This document shows, in pieces, positions 17,666 to 25,361 of a stretch of DNA of 64,000 nucleotides (its first letter is position 1; the number at the start of each line of letters is the position of its first letter). The notes under the pieces are model-generated. The model was not told where the DNA came from. It ran no database searches and worked only from the letters and a program-made list of their open reading frames with translations. The stretch lies in contig CAZYBG010000008.1 in assembly GCA_964645155.1 (NCBI GenBank), positions 1 to 64,000 on the forward strand. The letters are read 5' to 3'. The position numbers and the translations under genes are program-made. This DNA comes from CAZYBG01 sp964645155. Lineage in GTDB: Bacteria; Pseudomonadota; Alphaproteobacteria; Rhodobacterales; Rhodobacteraceae.

Positions 17666-18079
17666 ATGAAAGCGAGAACTCAGATCATCGACCATCCCGA
17701 CGCGCTGTCACGGCTCTCGGTCCTCCCGGGCAAGCGGATGCCGGGGGCAGGACGGATCGAGATCGACGACGCGGCGCTCGACGCGGCGACCCGTGCCGAC
17801 CTCGAAGCACGTCTCAACGGCCGCTATTTCGCCTGTGGCTGTGCCGAGGGCGCCATCGGCCTGACCGCCGGCGTTGCAGTTGCCGCGGTCGCGCTGGCGG
17901 CAGGCGGCGGAGGCTGGCCAAGCCTCGGCCTTGTCGCTGTGCCGGTCGCGGGCCTGCTGGCCGGCAAGGCCGTGGGCCTCGTCCGGGCCGAAGCGCGGCT
18001 GAAGGAGACCGTGAGGGAGATCAGGCAGAAGTGGCCGGGTGCAAAGCGCCCATCGCCCGATGGCTGGGCCTGCGGCTGA
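17666..18079 (+). CDS. Small membrane protein of unknown function, partner of the metzincin gene
   Basis: 137 residues starting MKARTQIIDHPDALSRLSVL (GGAGCGACCC upstream). A soluble N-terminal part of about 60 residues ends in RYFACGCAEGAIGL. Two hydrophobic segments follow: a Gly/Ala/Val-rich helix (residues 65-83) and a second, GLVAVPVAGLLAGKAVGLV. The cytoplasmic-type tail is basic (KETVREIRQKWPGAKRP). The CGC motif just before the first helix is notable. It starts 15 bp after the metzincin gene, so the two form an operon. No family recognised; it may assist insertion, cofactor loading or anchoring of the protease. Confidence 0.65.
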   Translation: MKARTQIIDHPDALSRLSVLPGKRMPGAGRIEIDDAALDAATRADLEARLNGRYFACGCAEGAIGLTAGVAVAAVALAAGGGGWPSLGLVAVPVAGLLAGKAVGLVRAEARLKETVREIRQKWPGAKRPSPDGWACG

Positions 18080-18105
18080 AGGTACGCGAGCCCGGCCCGG
18101 GTCAG

Positions 18106-18131
18106 GCGACCGGCCGCCCGCGGCCGGTCGC
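18106..18131. terminator. Terminator between the metzincin operon and rpsO
   Basis: Perfect 11-bp stem GCGACCGGCCG (18106-18116) with 18121-18131 and loop CCCG, in the 72-bp gap between convergent genes. It could stop both transcripts. No T-run. Confidence 0.65.
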
Positions 18132-18151
18132 ATCCGTTGCAGCCCCGGATC

Positions 18152-18421
18152 TCAGCGGCGCAGGCCGAGCTTCTCGATCAGCGTCTGGTAGCGCGCCTCG
18201 TCCTTGCGCTTGAGGTAGTCGAGCAGCTTGCGGCGCAGGGCGACGAGCTTCAGGAGGCCGCGGCGCGAGTGGTTGTCCTTCGCGTGGGTCTTGAAGTGTT
18301 CGGTCAGCGTCGCGATCCGCGAGGACAGGACGGCGACTTGCACCTCGGGCGAGCCGGTGTCGCCGGCCTTGGTGCCGTATTCCTTGATCAGCTTTGCCTT
18401 CTCGGCGGTCGTGATCGACAT
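18152..18421 (-). CDS. rpsO: 30S ribosomal protein S15
   Basis: 89 residues, standard length: [20 protein letters not shown], the [20 protein letters not shown] helix, then [20 protein letters not shown] and [20 protein letters not shown]. It binds the central domain of 16S rRNA early in 30S assembly. The ATG follows AAAGGAGACCCCG. In most proteobacteria rpsO is directly upstream of pnp; here a terminator-like hairpin and two opposite-strand genes intervene. The 251 bp upstream (18422-18672) presumably holds its promoter; no consensus is obvious. Confidence 0.98.
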   Translation of the reverse strand: MSITTAEKAKLIKEYGTKAGDTGSPEVQVAVLSSRIATLTEHFKTHAKDNHSRRGLLKLVALRRKLLDYLKRKDEARYQTLIEKLGLRR

Positions 18422-18672
18422 CGGGGTCTCCTTTCAGGAAAAAGGGATGGCGCAAGCCGGGATGTCGTCCAGCAGGGCCCGTGGAGAAAGCCGCCCGCAG
18501 TCCGGCGGCTGCGCGCATATAGGCGAAAACCCCGGCCGTGGGAAGGGTCGCATCGCCATGGTTCGGAACGAGGCGCGACCCCTCGGCGCGCGCCCGCAGG
18601 TCATGCGCCCTCGAGGTGGGCATTCTTGGCGCTCCGGCGGTGTGCGCACGGCCGGCTGACCGGCCGGCGACG

Positions 18673-19953
18673 CTAGGCCGCCGGCGCGTCCCCGCCCTCT
18701 GGCGAGAGCGTGATCGCCGCGGCGGAGAGCCAGCCGCCGGCGCCCTTCACGATTGCCACGGCGAGGCCGTCGGCGAAGACGACGGCGTCGTCGCCGTCCG
18801 TCGGATCGGGCGCGACCGAGACCGTCGGTTCGCCACCCTCGGCCGGGTTCCAGCTGAGGACGAGCGCGTCCTGCGACGGATCGAAGTCGGCGATGACGGC
18901 CGGGCCGCCATCCGCCCCGAAGCCGATGTCAAATGTGTCCGCGCCCGCCCCGCCCGTCGCCCAGTCATCGGGGCCGACCAGCAGGACATCGTCGCCGTCG
19001 CCGCCGTTCAGGTAGTCGCGGAGGGCAGCCTCGAACGCGTCGTCCCGGCCATCAAGCGTGTCGTTGCCAGCGCCGCCGAACAGGGCGTCCGATCCCGCCC
19101 CGCCCGAGAGGAGATCATCGCCGTCGCCGCCCAGCAGCGAATCGTTGCCCCCGCCGCCGGAGAGCGTGTCGTGGCCTGCGCCGCCGACGGCCGAATCGTT
19201 GCCGGCGCCGCCGGACAGCACATCGTCGCCGCTGCCGCCGAGCAGCGTGTCGTCGCCCTCGCCGCCCCCAAGGCTGTCGTCGCCTTCGTGGCCGGCGAGC
19301 GTGTCGTCACCCGCGCCGCCGTCAAGGGCATCGTTGCCGGGATGGCCGGCCAGACTGTCATCGCCCGCCCCGCCAGCGAGCGTATCGTCGCCCGAACCGC
19401 CCTCCAGCATGTCGGCGCCGCCGGTCCCCGCCAGGCTGATCGGCGCGCCGCCCGGGAGCAGCGGCGGAAGATCGGTGCTTTCGATGTCGGGCAGGAGCGG
19501 CGTGTCGGGCAGCTCCTCGGCGGGGCCGGCCGGCATCGCGGGAGCGTCGTCGAGCACCGGGCCGAGGATGCCGCCCTCCGCCATGTCCGTCCCGTCGCCG
19601 GCCGGTGCTCCGCCGGGTTCGTCGGCCTCGGCATCGGGCAGCAGGATGTCGCCCTGCACCCCACCGGCCGGATCTTCCAGGCCCCCTGCATCGCTGACGG
19701 GGTCGTCCGGAGGGCCTGCCGGGTCGAAGGAGCCGGCCGCGTTCGTCGCCGCAGCCGTCGCCATGCCGGAGCCCGGGCCATCGGCCACCGCGAAATCGAG
19801 GGGCGAGCTCTCGGCCCCAGCAGCCGGCGCTTCGGCATCGGCGGTATCGGCGGCGCTGTCGTCCTGGTCCTCGTCGTTCTCGGCGTCGGACGAGAAGTCG
19901 AACATCGCGCCCGCAGCCACCGCGCCGAGCAACCCGGCCATGAGAAGAAGCAT
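18673..19953 (-). CDS. RTX-type calcium-binding repeat protein
   Basis: 426 residues. The N-terminus MLLLMAGLLGAVAAGAMFDF is one hydrophobic segment (signal or anchor). Residues 20-170 are an acidic, Ala/Pro/Gly-rich low-complexity region. From about residue 175 to 300 there are repeats of the GGxGxDxLx nonapeptide (GGSGDDTLAGGAGDDSLAG and so on), which fold into Ca2+-filled parallel beta-rolls. The C-terminal 100 residues (GADTFDIGFG ... IADFDPSQDALVLSW) resemble the terminal domain of RTX proteins. The N-terminal hydrophobic segment is unusual for classical type I secretion substrates. No transporter genes are nearby. The RBS is AAGGTGG. Confidence 0.85.
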   Translation of the reverse strand: MLLLMAGLLGAVAAGAMFDFSSDAENDEDQDDSAADTADAEAPAAGAESSPLDFAVADGPGSGMATAAATNAAGSFDPAGPPDDPVSDAGGLEDPAGGVQGDILLPDAEADEPGGAPAGDGTDMAEGGILGPVLDDAPAMPAGPAEELPDTPLLPDIESTDLPPLLPGGAPISLAGTGGADMLEGGSGDDTLAGGAGDDSLAGHPGNDALDGGAGDDTLAGHEGDDSLGGGEGDDTLLGGSGDDVLSGGAGNDSAVGGAGHDTLSGGGGNDSLLGGDGDDLLSGGAGSDALFGGAGNDTLDGRDDAFEAALRDYLNGGDGDDVLLVGPDDWATGGAGADTFDIGFGADGGPAVIADFDPSQDALVLSWNPAEGGEPTVSVAPDPTDGDDAVVFADGLAVAIVKGAGGWLSAAAITLSPEGGDAPAA

Positions 19954-20102
19954 GATCTGCCACCTTTCGTCACCCCACCGGCCATGGCGGGCGGGCCGCG
20001 AAAGGCAGCCTACGCTCGACCGCGTGCCGGGGGGTTAATGGCCGGCCGTCGCGGCGGTGAAATCCGTGCGGATGGTTAAGGCCGTGTTCCCTGCGCGCGC
20101 TC

Positions 20103-20999
20103 TCAGGCGACGGCGCGGAAGAACGGCAGGAAGGTGTCGAGGACAGCCTCGGGGTTCTCCTCCATCACGAAATGGCCCGAACGGCACGCGGCGTCTTTGA
20201 CCGCGTCGGCCCAGCGCCGCCACGCTTCGGCAGGGTCTCCGGTGCTGGCCGGAAAGCCATCCTCGGCCCAGAGGAAGCGGAGCGGCGCGCCGATCCGGCG
20301 ACCGGCCGCCCGGTCCTCGTCGTCGAGCAGGCGGTCGGTCGTCGCGCCGGCGCGGTAGTCGGCGCACATCGCCGCAAGCCGGGCAGGGTCGCGCGCCTGG
20401 GCAAGGTAGCTCTCCAGCGCCGCGGCCGGAAACGGTGCCAGCGACTTGCCGAAGGTCCAGCTCTGCAGCGTATGCCGGAAGTAGGCGTCGGGATCGGCCC
20501 CGATCATCCGCTCGGGCAGCGGCGCCGGCTGCGCGAGAAACGTCCAGTGATAGGCCTTGAGGGCAAGTTCGGCAGTCCAGGCCGCCCAGAAATCGCCGGT
20601 CGGAACGATCTCGATGATGCCGATCCGCCGGACCCGGCCGGGGTGGTCGAGCGCCAGGCGGTAGGTCACCCTTGCGCCGCGGTCATGGCCGAGGATCATC
20701 GCGCTCCCGGTGCCGAGCGCGTCCATCAGGGCGACGATGTCGGCGGCCATCCTGCGCTTGGAATAGACCGTGTGGCCGGCATCGTCCGGCGGCGCGTCGC
20801 TTTCGCCGTAGCCCCGCAGGTCGGGGACGATGGTGTGGAACTCGCGGGCGAAGACCGGTGCGACGCGCGACCAGCAGAGCCCGTTCTGCGGATAGCCGTG
20901 GAGCAGGATCAGCGTCGGGCCGACGCCCGCTTCCTGCACGGAAAGCGAGATCGGGCCGACATCGACGCGGCGGCGCGAGAAGCCTTCGATCTGCGGCAT
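20103..20999 (-). CDS. Alpha/beta hydrolase, haloacetate dehalogenase-like
   Basis: 298 residues from the ATG at 20999 (GGGAGGAACGACC). The fold is visible from PTLILLHGYPQNGLCWSR (oxyanion HG), VPDLRGYGESDAPPDD and the nucleophile elbow LGHDRGARVTYRLALDHP, where Asp takes the place of Ser. The following RIGIIEIVPTGDFWAAWT, a Trp-rich cap (KAYHWTFLAQPAPLPERMIG) and the C-terminal GHFVMEENPEAV (catalytic His) match fluoroacetate/haloacetate dehalogenases and epoxide-hydrolase-like enzymes. Probable reaction is hydrolysis of a carbon-halogen bond or an epoxide; substrate unproven. Confidence 0.82.
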   Translation of the reverse strand: MPQIEGFSRRRVDVGPISLSVQEAGVGPTLILLHGYPQNGLCWSRVAPVFAREFHTIVPDLRGYGESDAPPDDAGHTVYSKRRMAADIVALMDALGTGSAMILGHDRGARVTYRLALDHPGRVRRIGIIEIVPTGDFWAAWTAELALKAYHWTFLAQPAPLPERMIGADPDAYFRHTLQSWTFGKSLAPFPAAALESYLAQARDPARLAAMCADYRAGATTDRLLDDEDRAAGRRIGAPLRFLWAEDGFPASTGDPAEAWRRWADAVKDAACRSGHFVMEENPEAVLDTFLPFFRAVA

Positions 21000-21114
21000 G
21001 GTCGTTCCTCCCGCCCGACCTTGGCGCCGTGCCGGCGGCCATGCAAGGCGCCCGGTCGGCGCAGCCGCCGCGGCGGCCGTCCGACCGGGCTGTCGGTGCG
21101 GCGTCCGGGGCGGG

Positions 21115-21651
21115 CTAGATCCATGGCTCGGGCGCTTGGCCATAGCCGATATAGAGCGGATGCCGGGGGTGGCCGTCCTTCGACAGACCGAGATGGTGCA
21201 GCGGCCGGCCGGCGGCGCGCAGCAGGCGCTCGACCGCCGGCCCGCGCGCCATATGCGCCCCATGCGTCCCCCAGGCGCAGACCACCGTATCCGCCCAGTC
21301 GGCGCTTTCGGCGATCGCACGATCATTGGTCGGGCCGACGGGGTCGGGCACGGCCCGCATGACCCGCGGGTCGGTCGCGCGGAAGGCGAAGATGTTCGTC
21401 ACCCTGAATGCGCCGTAGCCGAGCGCCCGCGCGCGGCGTTCGCACCGCTCGACCGTGGGGTCGTTCTGCCGCTCGGTCGCGGTCGAGGGGTTCAGCATGA
21501 TGAACAGCGCCCGCCGGCCGCCGGGCCGCCAGATGCGCGTCAGGAGATAGCGGTATCGCTCGCAGGGCGAGTAGACGGCGACCGACTCGGCGTCGCCCTT
21601 GCGATGGTCGCGGACCACCATCCCCTCGGCCGTCCAGTCGGTGCCGCTCAC
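21115..21651 (-). CDS. DUF1643 family protein
   Basis: 178 residues. DUF1643 is recognised from [71 protein letters not shown] and the ending [13 protein letters not shown]. Its biochemical role is unknown; it is often carried as a single gene. The start codon overlaps the truB stop (ATGA at 21648-21651), so it is translated together with truB. No signal peptide. Confidence 0.9.
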   Translation of the reverse strand: MSGTDWTAEGMVVRDHRKGDAESVAVYSPCERYRYLLTRIWRPGGRRALFIMLNPSTATERQNDPTVERCERRARALGYGAFRVTNIFAFRATDPRVMRAVPDPVGPTNDRAIAESADWADTVVCAWGTHGAHMARGPAVERLLRAAGRPLHHLGLSKDGHPRHPLYIGYGQAPEPWI

Positions 21652-22553
21652 CGGTTGAAGACCCGGCCGGGATGCAGCACACCGCCGAAATAGCGGCCGA
21701 CCGCCACCGCGCGGCCGCCATGCGAGGCCCAGGCCTCGTCGCCATAGCCGGCATGCAAGCCGACGACCTCTCCCGGATTGCCATTCCGCATCCGCGCCGC
21801 GCCCTCGTCCGTCGCCGGGAGTTCCGGCAGCCCGGCAAGGCCGGTCTCGAGCGGCAGAAGGAGCGCATCGAGCTCAGGCGTGCGGGCCAGCCGGTCGATC
21901 GCCTCGAGCGGCACGGCGGCGTCGAGCCGGAACGGCCCGGACCAGAGCCGGCAGAGGCGTTCGACATGGCCGAGGCATCCGAGCTTCTCGCCGAAGTCGC
22001 GGGCGATGGACCGCACGTAGCCGCCCTTGCCGCAGACCATCTCGAACGTCGCGAGATCGGGGGCGGGGATGTCGACCACCGCCAGGCTGTCGACCCAGAG
22101 CGGTCGCGGGCCGAGCGCGACAGCCTCGCCCGCCCGCGCCAGGGCATAGGCCCGCTCGCCGCCGACCTTCACCGCAGAGTAGCGCGGCGGGATCTGCTCG
22201 GTCGCGCCGGTGAAACCCGCAAGCAGCGCCTCGATCGCGGCCCGTGTCGGGCGGGCGTCGCTGGTGGCGATCATGGCGCCCTCGGCGTCGTCGGTGTCGG
22301 TCGCGGCGCCCCAGCGCACGGTGAAGCGGTAGCATTTGAGCGCGTCGGTGACGTAGGGCACCGTCTTCGTCGCCTCGCCGAGCGCCACGGCAAGCACGCC
22401 GGTCGCCGCCGGATCGAGCGTGCCGGCATGCCCTGCCTTCTGCGCGCCGAAGGCCCAGCGGACCTTGCCGACCACCGCGGTCGATGTCGGGCCGGCGGGC
22501 TTGTCCACCACGATCCAGCCGGAGATGTCGCGGCCCTTGCGGCGCCTAGCCAT
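21648..22553 (-). CDS. truB: tRNA pseudouridine(55) synthase
   Basis: 301 residues. The N-terminus [20 protein letters not shown] and the catalytic [23 protein letters not shown] (catalytic Asp near residue 47) are diagnostic; [18 protein letters not shown] and [20 protein letters not shown] are the other conserved blocks. It forms pseudouridine 55 in the T-loop of tRNAs. It lies in the rbfA-truB-rpsO-pnp order of ribosome/RNA genes, here with DUF2233 inserted upstream and DUF1643 and other genes downstream. The C-terminal domain is of the short alphaproteobacterial kind. Confidence 0.97.
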   Translation of the reverse strand: MARRRKGRDISGWIVVDKPAGPTSTAVVGKVRWAFGAQKAGHAGTLDPAATGVLAVALGEATKTVPYVTDALKCYRFTVRWGAATDTDDAEGAMIATSDARPTRAAIEALLAGFTGATEQIPPRYSAVKVGGERAYALARAGEAVALGPRPLWVDSLAVVDIPAPDLATFEMVCGKGGYVRSIARDFGEKLGCLGHVERLCRLWSGPFRLDAAVPLEAIDRLARTPELDALLLPLETGLAGLPELPATDEGAARMRNGNPGEVVGLHAGYGDEAWASHGGRAVAVGRYFGGVLHPGRVFNR

Positions 22554-22605
22554 GTCGATCTGCCCCCGAAGCGGGTCGCCTGCTAGCCCGCGGCGCCGCC
22601 CGCTG

Positions 22606-23343
22606 TCAACCGGCCGGAACCACGACCCCGACGACGGGGCCCATCGGCAGGCCCGGGTCGAAGCGGCCGAGTTCGGGCGCGTAGAGCCGCGAGATGCTGC
22701 CGTCGAAGTAGAGCGCCTGCGGCAGCCCCAGCGCGTCGCGGAACAGGCGCGCGAACTCGTGGAACGTCACCGGGCGATCCGATATGGCGAAGACGGCGCG
22801 GCTGCCGTCTTCCGCCACGCCGACGCCGTTCCTGACATAGCGCGACGTGCTGTCGGGCAGGAACCGGGGATGCAGCGCGCCGTCCACCACAAGCATCGGC
22901 CCCGACTGGCTGGCGAAGCGGCAGGCTGGCGGATTGTCGGCGAATGCCCGGCTTTCGATGACCCGGTAGCCCGCCTCGCCGATGCAGAAGACGCCGTTGG
23001 GCAGCATGCCGAAGTTGCCGGGCCCGGCGGCCGTGACGAGCGCCGCGCGTTCCTCGCCCGACTCGACGAACAGCCCGACCGGGCGACGGTCGGCATGGTA
23101 CATGCCCGCATTCATCGCGAAGCCCAGCCTCGCTTTCTCGGCGGCGAGGGTTTCCTCGATCCGGTCGAACGTGCCGAAGGCGCGGCCGTCAGGCGCATTG
23201 AGAAACAGGCGCACATCGTCGCCCGGCCCCGCCTCGCAGAGCACATAGCCGCGGCCCTCGTGGCTGAACGGCCGGCACGCCGCCTCGGCGCCGCCGGCAA
23301 AGGCAAGCAGGGCCGCGATCGCAAGGCTAGTCGTCAGCCGCAT
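22606..23343 (-). CDS. Exported phosphodiester glycosidase-like protein (DUF2233)
   Basis: 245 residues with a signal peptide ([21 protein letters not shown]). The DUF2233/NAGPA-type domain is recognised from [49 protein letters not shown] and [17 protein letters not shown]. The human relative removes GlcNAc from phosphodiesters; the bacterial role is probably cleavage of a periplasmic sugar phosphodiester. Its start overlaps the end of rbfA by 17 bp, indicating translational coupling, and truB follows 52 bp later. Confidence 0.85.
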   Translation of the reverse strand: MRLTTSLAIAALLAFAGGAEAACRPFSHEGRGYVLCEAGPGDDVRLFLNAPDGRAFGTFDRIEETLAAEKARLGFAMNAGMYHADRRPVGLFVESGEERAALVTAAGPGNFGMLPNGVFCIGEAGYRVIESRAFADNPPACRFASQSGPMLVVDGALHPRFLPDSTSRYVRNGVGVAEDGSRAVFAISDRPVTFHEFARLFRDALGLPQALYFDGSISRLYAPELGRFDPGLPMGPVVGVVVPAG

Positions 23344-23740
23344 CGTCGGTGCCCAGGTCGCGTTGCACCCGTTCGTCGGAGAACAGGCGGCGGGTGTCGT
23401 CCAGCCGGTCGAACGTGTCGTCGAGCGCGAAGCGCAGGTCGGGCGCGAACTTGAGCGTCAGGGCCCTGCTCACGGCACGCCTGAGCTCGCCCCGGTTCCG
23501 CCGCAGCGCCGCCAGGGCCGCGTCGCGCCCTTCGCCGCCCAGCGGCAGCACATAGGCGGTCGCGACCTTCAGGTCCGGCGAGGCGCGGACCTCGGCTACC
23601 GTGATCGACATCCGGTTGAGCTCGGGGTCGTGGACGTCGCCGCGCTGCAGCGTCTCCGAAAGCGTCCGGCGGATCAGCTCGCCCACGCGGAGCTGACGCT
23701 GCGACGGGCCCGGCCCTTGGGAGAAGCGCGATTGTGCCAT
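23327..23740 (-). CDS. rbfA: 30S ribosome-binding factor A
   Basis: 137 residues from the ATG at 23740; a longer frame begins upstream but the conserved N-terminus is [20 protein letters not shown]. The KH-like fold shows in [34 protein letters not shown] and [21 protein letters not shown]. It binds the immature 30S subunit and helps maturation of the 5' end of 16S rRNA, especially in the cold. It is divergent from dapB across 107 bp and is the first gene of the rbfA-DUF2233-truB-DUF1643 run. Confidence 0.95.
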   Translation of the reverse strand: MAQSRFSQGPGPSQRQLRVGELIRRTLSETLQRGDVHDPELNRMSITVAEVRASPDLKVATAYVLPLGGEGRDAALAALRRNRGELRRAVSRALTLKFAPDLRFALDDTFDRLDDTRRLFSDERVQRDLGTDDAADD

Positions 23741-23847
23741 CGCCGCCGACTTAAGGCCTAGGGCGCGCCCCGACAAGCACGGGCTTTGCCTCGGCAGGCC
23801 GGATCGGCTAAGGAAGGTCCGTTTTTCGGGGGCGTCGGAGCGGGATC

Positions 23848-24654
23848 GTGGGGCAGCCGGGCATCGTGGTGACGGGCGCAGCGGGCCGCATGGGCCGGAT
23901 GCTGATCCGCACGGTGCTCGAGAGCGCCGAGGCGCGTCTTGTCGCCTGCCTCGTACGCCCGGGGCACGACTGGATCGGCCAGGACATCGGCACCGTCATG
24001 GGCAGCGGCGCCGTGGGCGTGGCCGTGACCGATGATGCGCTCGCGGCCTTTGCCGGCGCCCAGGGCGTCCTCGACTTCACCACGCCCGCGGCGAGCGTGG
24101 AATATGCCGCCCTCGCTGCCCAGGCGAGGGCCGTCCATGTCGTCGGGACCACTGGGCTGTCGGAGGCCGATCTCGGCCGCCTTGACGCGGCGGCGCGCCA
24201 TGCGGTCATCGTCAGGGCCGGAAACATGAGCCTTGGCGTCAACCTCCTCGTGGCGCTGACGAGGAAGGTGGCCGCCGCGCTGGGCGAGACGTTCGACATT
24301 GAAATCGTCGAGGCGCACCACCGGATGAAGGTCGATGCGCCCTCGGGCACCGCGCTGATGCTCGGCGCCGCCGCGGCCGACGGGCGGGGCGTGAGGCTGG
24401 AAGAGGTCGCCGACCGCGGCCGCGACGGCATGACCGGCGCCCGCGCCCCGGGCCGGATCGGCTTCGCGGCGATCCGCGGAGGCGACATCGTGGGCGAGCA
24501 CGACGTGATCTTCGCCGGCGCGGGCGAGCGCCTCGTCCTGCGCCACGTCGCGACCGACCGGGCGATCTTTGCCCGGGGGGCACTCCGTGCCGCGCTCTGG
24601 GGCCAGGACCGCAAGCCCGGGCACTACGACATGGCCGATGTGCTGGGGCTCTGA
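23848..24654 (+). CDS. dapB: 4-hydroxy-tetrahydrodipicolinate reductase
   Basis: 268 residues with a GTG start preceded by GGAGCGGG. The Rossmann motif [19 protein letters not shown] binds NAD(P)[15 protein letters not shown] and the catalytic region [21 protein letters not shown] (His-His and Lys for substrate binding) are diagnostic; [18 protein letters not shown] and the C-terminal [16 protein letters not shown] complete the family. It reduces HTPA to tetrahydrodipicolinate in lysine and meso-diaminopimelate synthesis. Divergence from rbfA is the usual arrangement in Rhodobacterales. Confidence 0.97.
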   Translation: MGQPGIVVTGAAGRMGRMLIRTVLESAEARLVACLVRPGHDWIGQDIGTVMGSGAVGVAVTDDALAAFAGAQGVLDFTTPAASVEYAALAAQARAVHVVGTTGLSEADLGRLDAAARHAVIVRAGNMSLGVNLLVALTRKVAAALGETFDIEIVEAHHRMKVDAPSGTALMLGAAAADGRGVRLEEVADRGRDGMTGARAPGRIGFAAIRGGDIVGEHDVIFAGAGERLVLRHVATDRAIFARGALRAALWGQDRKPGHYDMADVLGL

Positions 24655-24725
24655 CCGCCGACGCGGATGATCCGCTTCAGCCCGGCGAACGTAAAGGCAC
24701 GTGTTCCCACGCAAGGAGCCGTGCC

Positions 24726-25106
24726 ATGCTGCCGAGATCGCCTTTGCCCGCCGCGCTCGCCGCCGCGCTTGCCACCGCCATCGCCGTGCCTGCCGCGGCC
24801 GATACGTTCGCCCGCATCGCCGACCGCGAGACCTTTCTCGGGACCGTGCAGGGCAAGGAGCTGCGCCTCGGTCTCTTCGACATCTCGCTCTACGTCCAGC
24901 CCGATGGCCGGATCGAAGGCGACGCGATGGGCTGGGGCGTGACCGGCACCTGGGAATGGCGCGACGGCTATTTCTGCCGCGAGATGGACTGGAGCGGATA
25001 CCGCATCGCCCCGAACTGCCAATTGGTCGAGTCCGACGGGAACACGGAAGTGCGCTTCACCGTCGACCGCGGCGCGGGCCGCGCGGCTTCGTTCCGCCTC
25101 CGCTGA
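24726..25106 (+). CDS. Small exported protein of unknown function
   Basis: 126 residues with AAGGAGCCGTGCC before the ATG. Residues 1-25 are a signal peptide (SPLPAALAAALATAIAVPAAA). The mature protein is about 100 residues with an aromatic-rich core: LRLGLFDISLYVQPDGRIEG, GVTGTWEWRDGYFCREMDW and APNCQLVESDGNTEVRF, two Cys about 15 residues apart that could form a disulphide. Similar proteins in Rhodobacterales are annotated only as hypothetical. It stands alone between dapB and a convergent small gene; the two stops are 3 bp apart. Confidence 0.75.
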   Translation: MLPRSPLPAALAAALATAIAVPAAADTFARIADRETFLGTVQGKELRLGLFDISLYVQPDGRIEGDAMGWGVTGTWEWRDGYFCREMDWSGYRIAPNCQLVESDGNTEVRFTVDRGAGRAASFRLR

Positions 25107-25109
25107 CGA

Positions 25110-25289
25110 TCAGAAGTCGATGGCGAGGCCCTTGAGCTCCCAGTCGCCGTAGCGCACCGGCTCCGGCCCGTCGCGTCCACCGAGTTCCGTCGGCATCGCG
25201 ACGCCCACGGCGCGCCGCCGGCGCTCCTCGGCCTCGGCCAGTGCCCGGAGGGCGGCCGGAGGGAGGGGGATTTGCACGTCGTCGGGCAT
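25110..25289 (-). CDS. DUF1674 / SDHAF4-type succinate dehydrogenase assembly factor
   Basis: A 59-residue protein: ATG at 25289 with CAAGGAGCCGGCACG upstream. The C-terminal half contains PTELGGRDGPEPVRYGDWEL and ends GLAIDF, the signature of DUF1674, whose mitochondrial member SDHAF4 (Sdh8) binds flavinylated SdhA and protects it before assembly with SdhB. The N-terminal half is a charged helix (RALAEAEERRRRAVGVA). It is not linked to the sdh operon 17 kb away but should serve the same enzyme. It is divergent from rsmB. Confidence 0.85.
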   Translation of the reverse strand: MPDDVQIPLPPAALRALAEAEERRRRAVGVAMPTELGGRDGPEPVRYGDWELKGLAIDF

Positions 25290-25361
25290 CGTGCCGGCTC
25301 CTTGTGAGGCGGTTCCTCCTGATATACGGCCGGTTGCCGGAACGGCAAGGGAGCGGACGTC

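Noticed and set aside
16192..18151. Mobile element carrying the metzincin pair
   Set aside because: No transposase, integrase, terminal inverted repeats or target duplications are visible, so only an insertion relative to the common gene order is claimed.
19030..19430. Tandem DNA repeats of about 27-30 bp
   Set aside because: They encode GGxGxDxLx nonapeptides of the RTX protein and are explained by the protein repeat.
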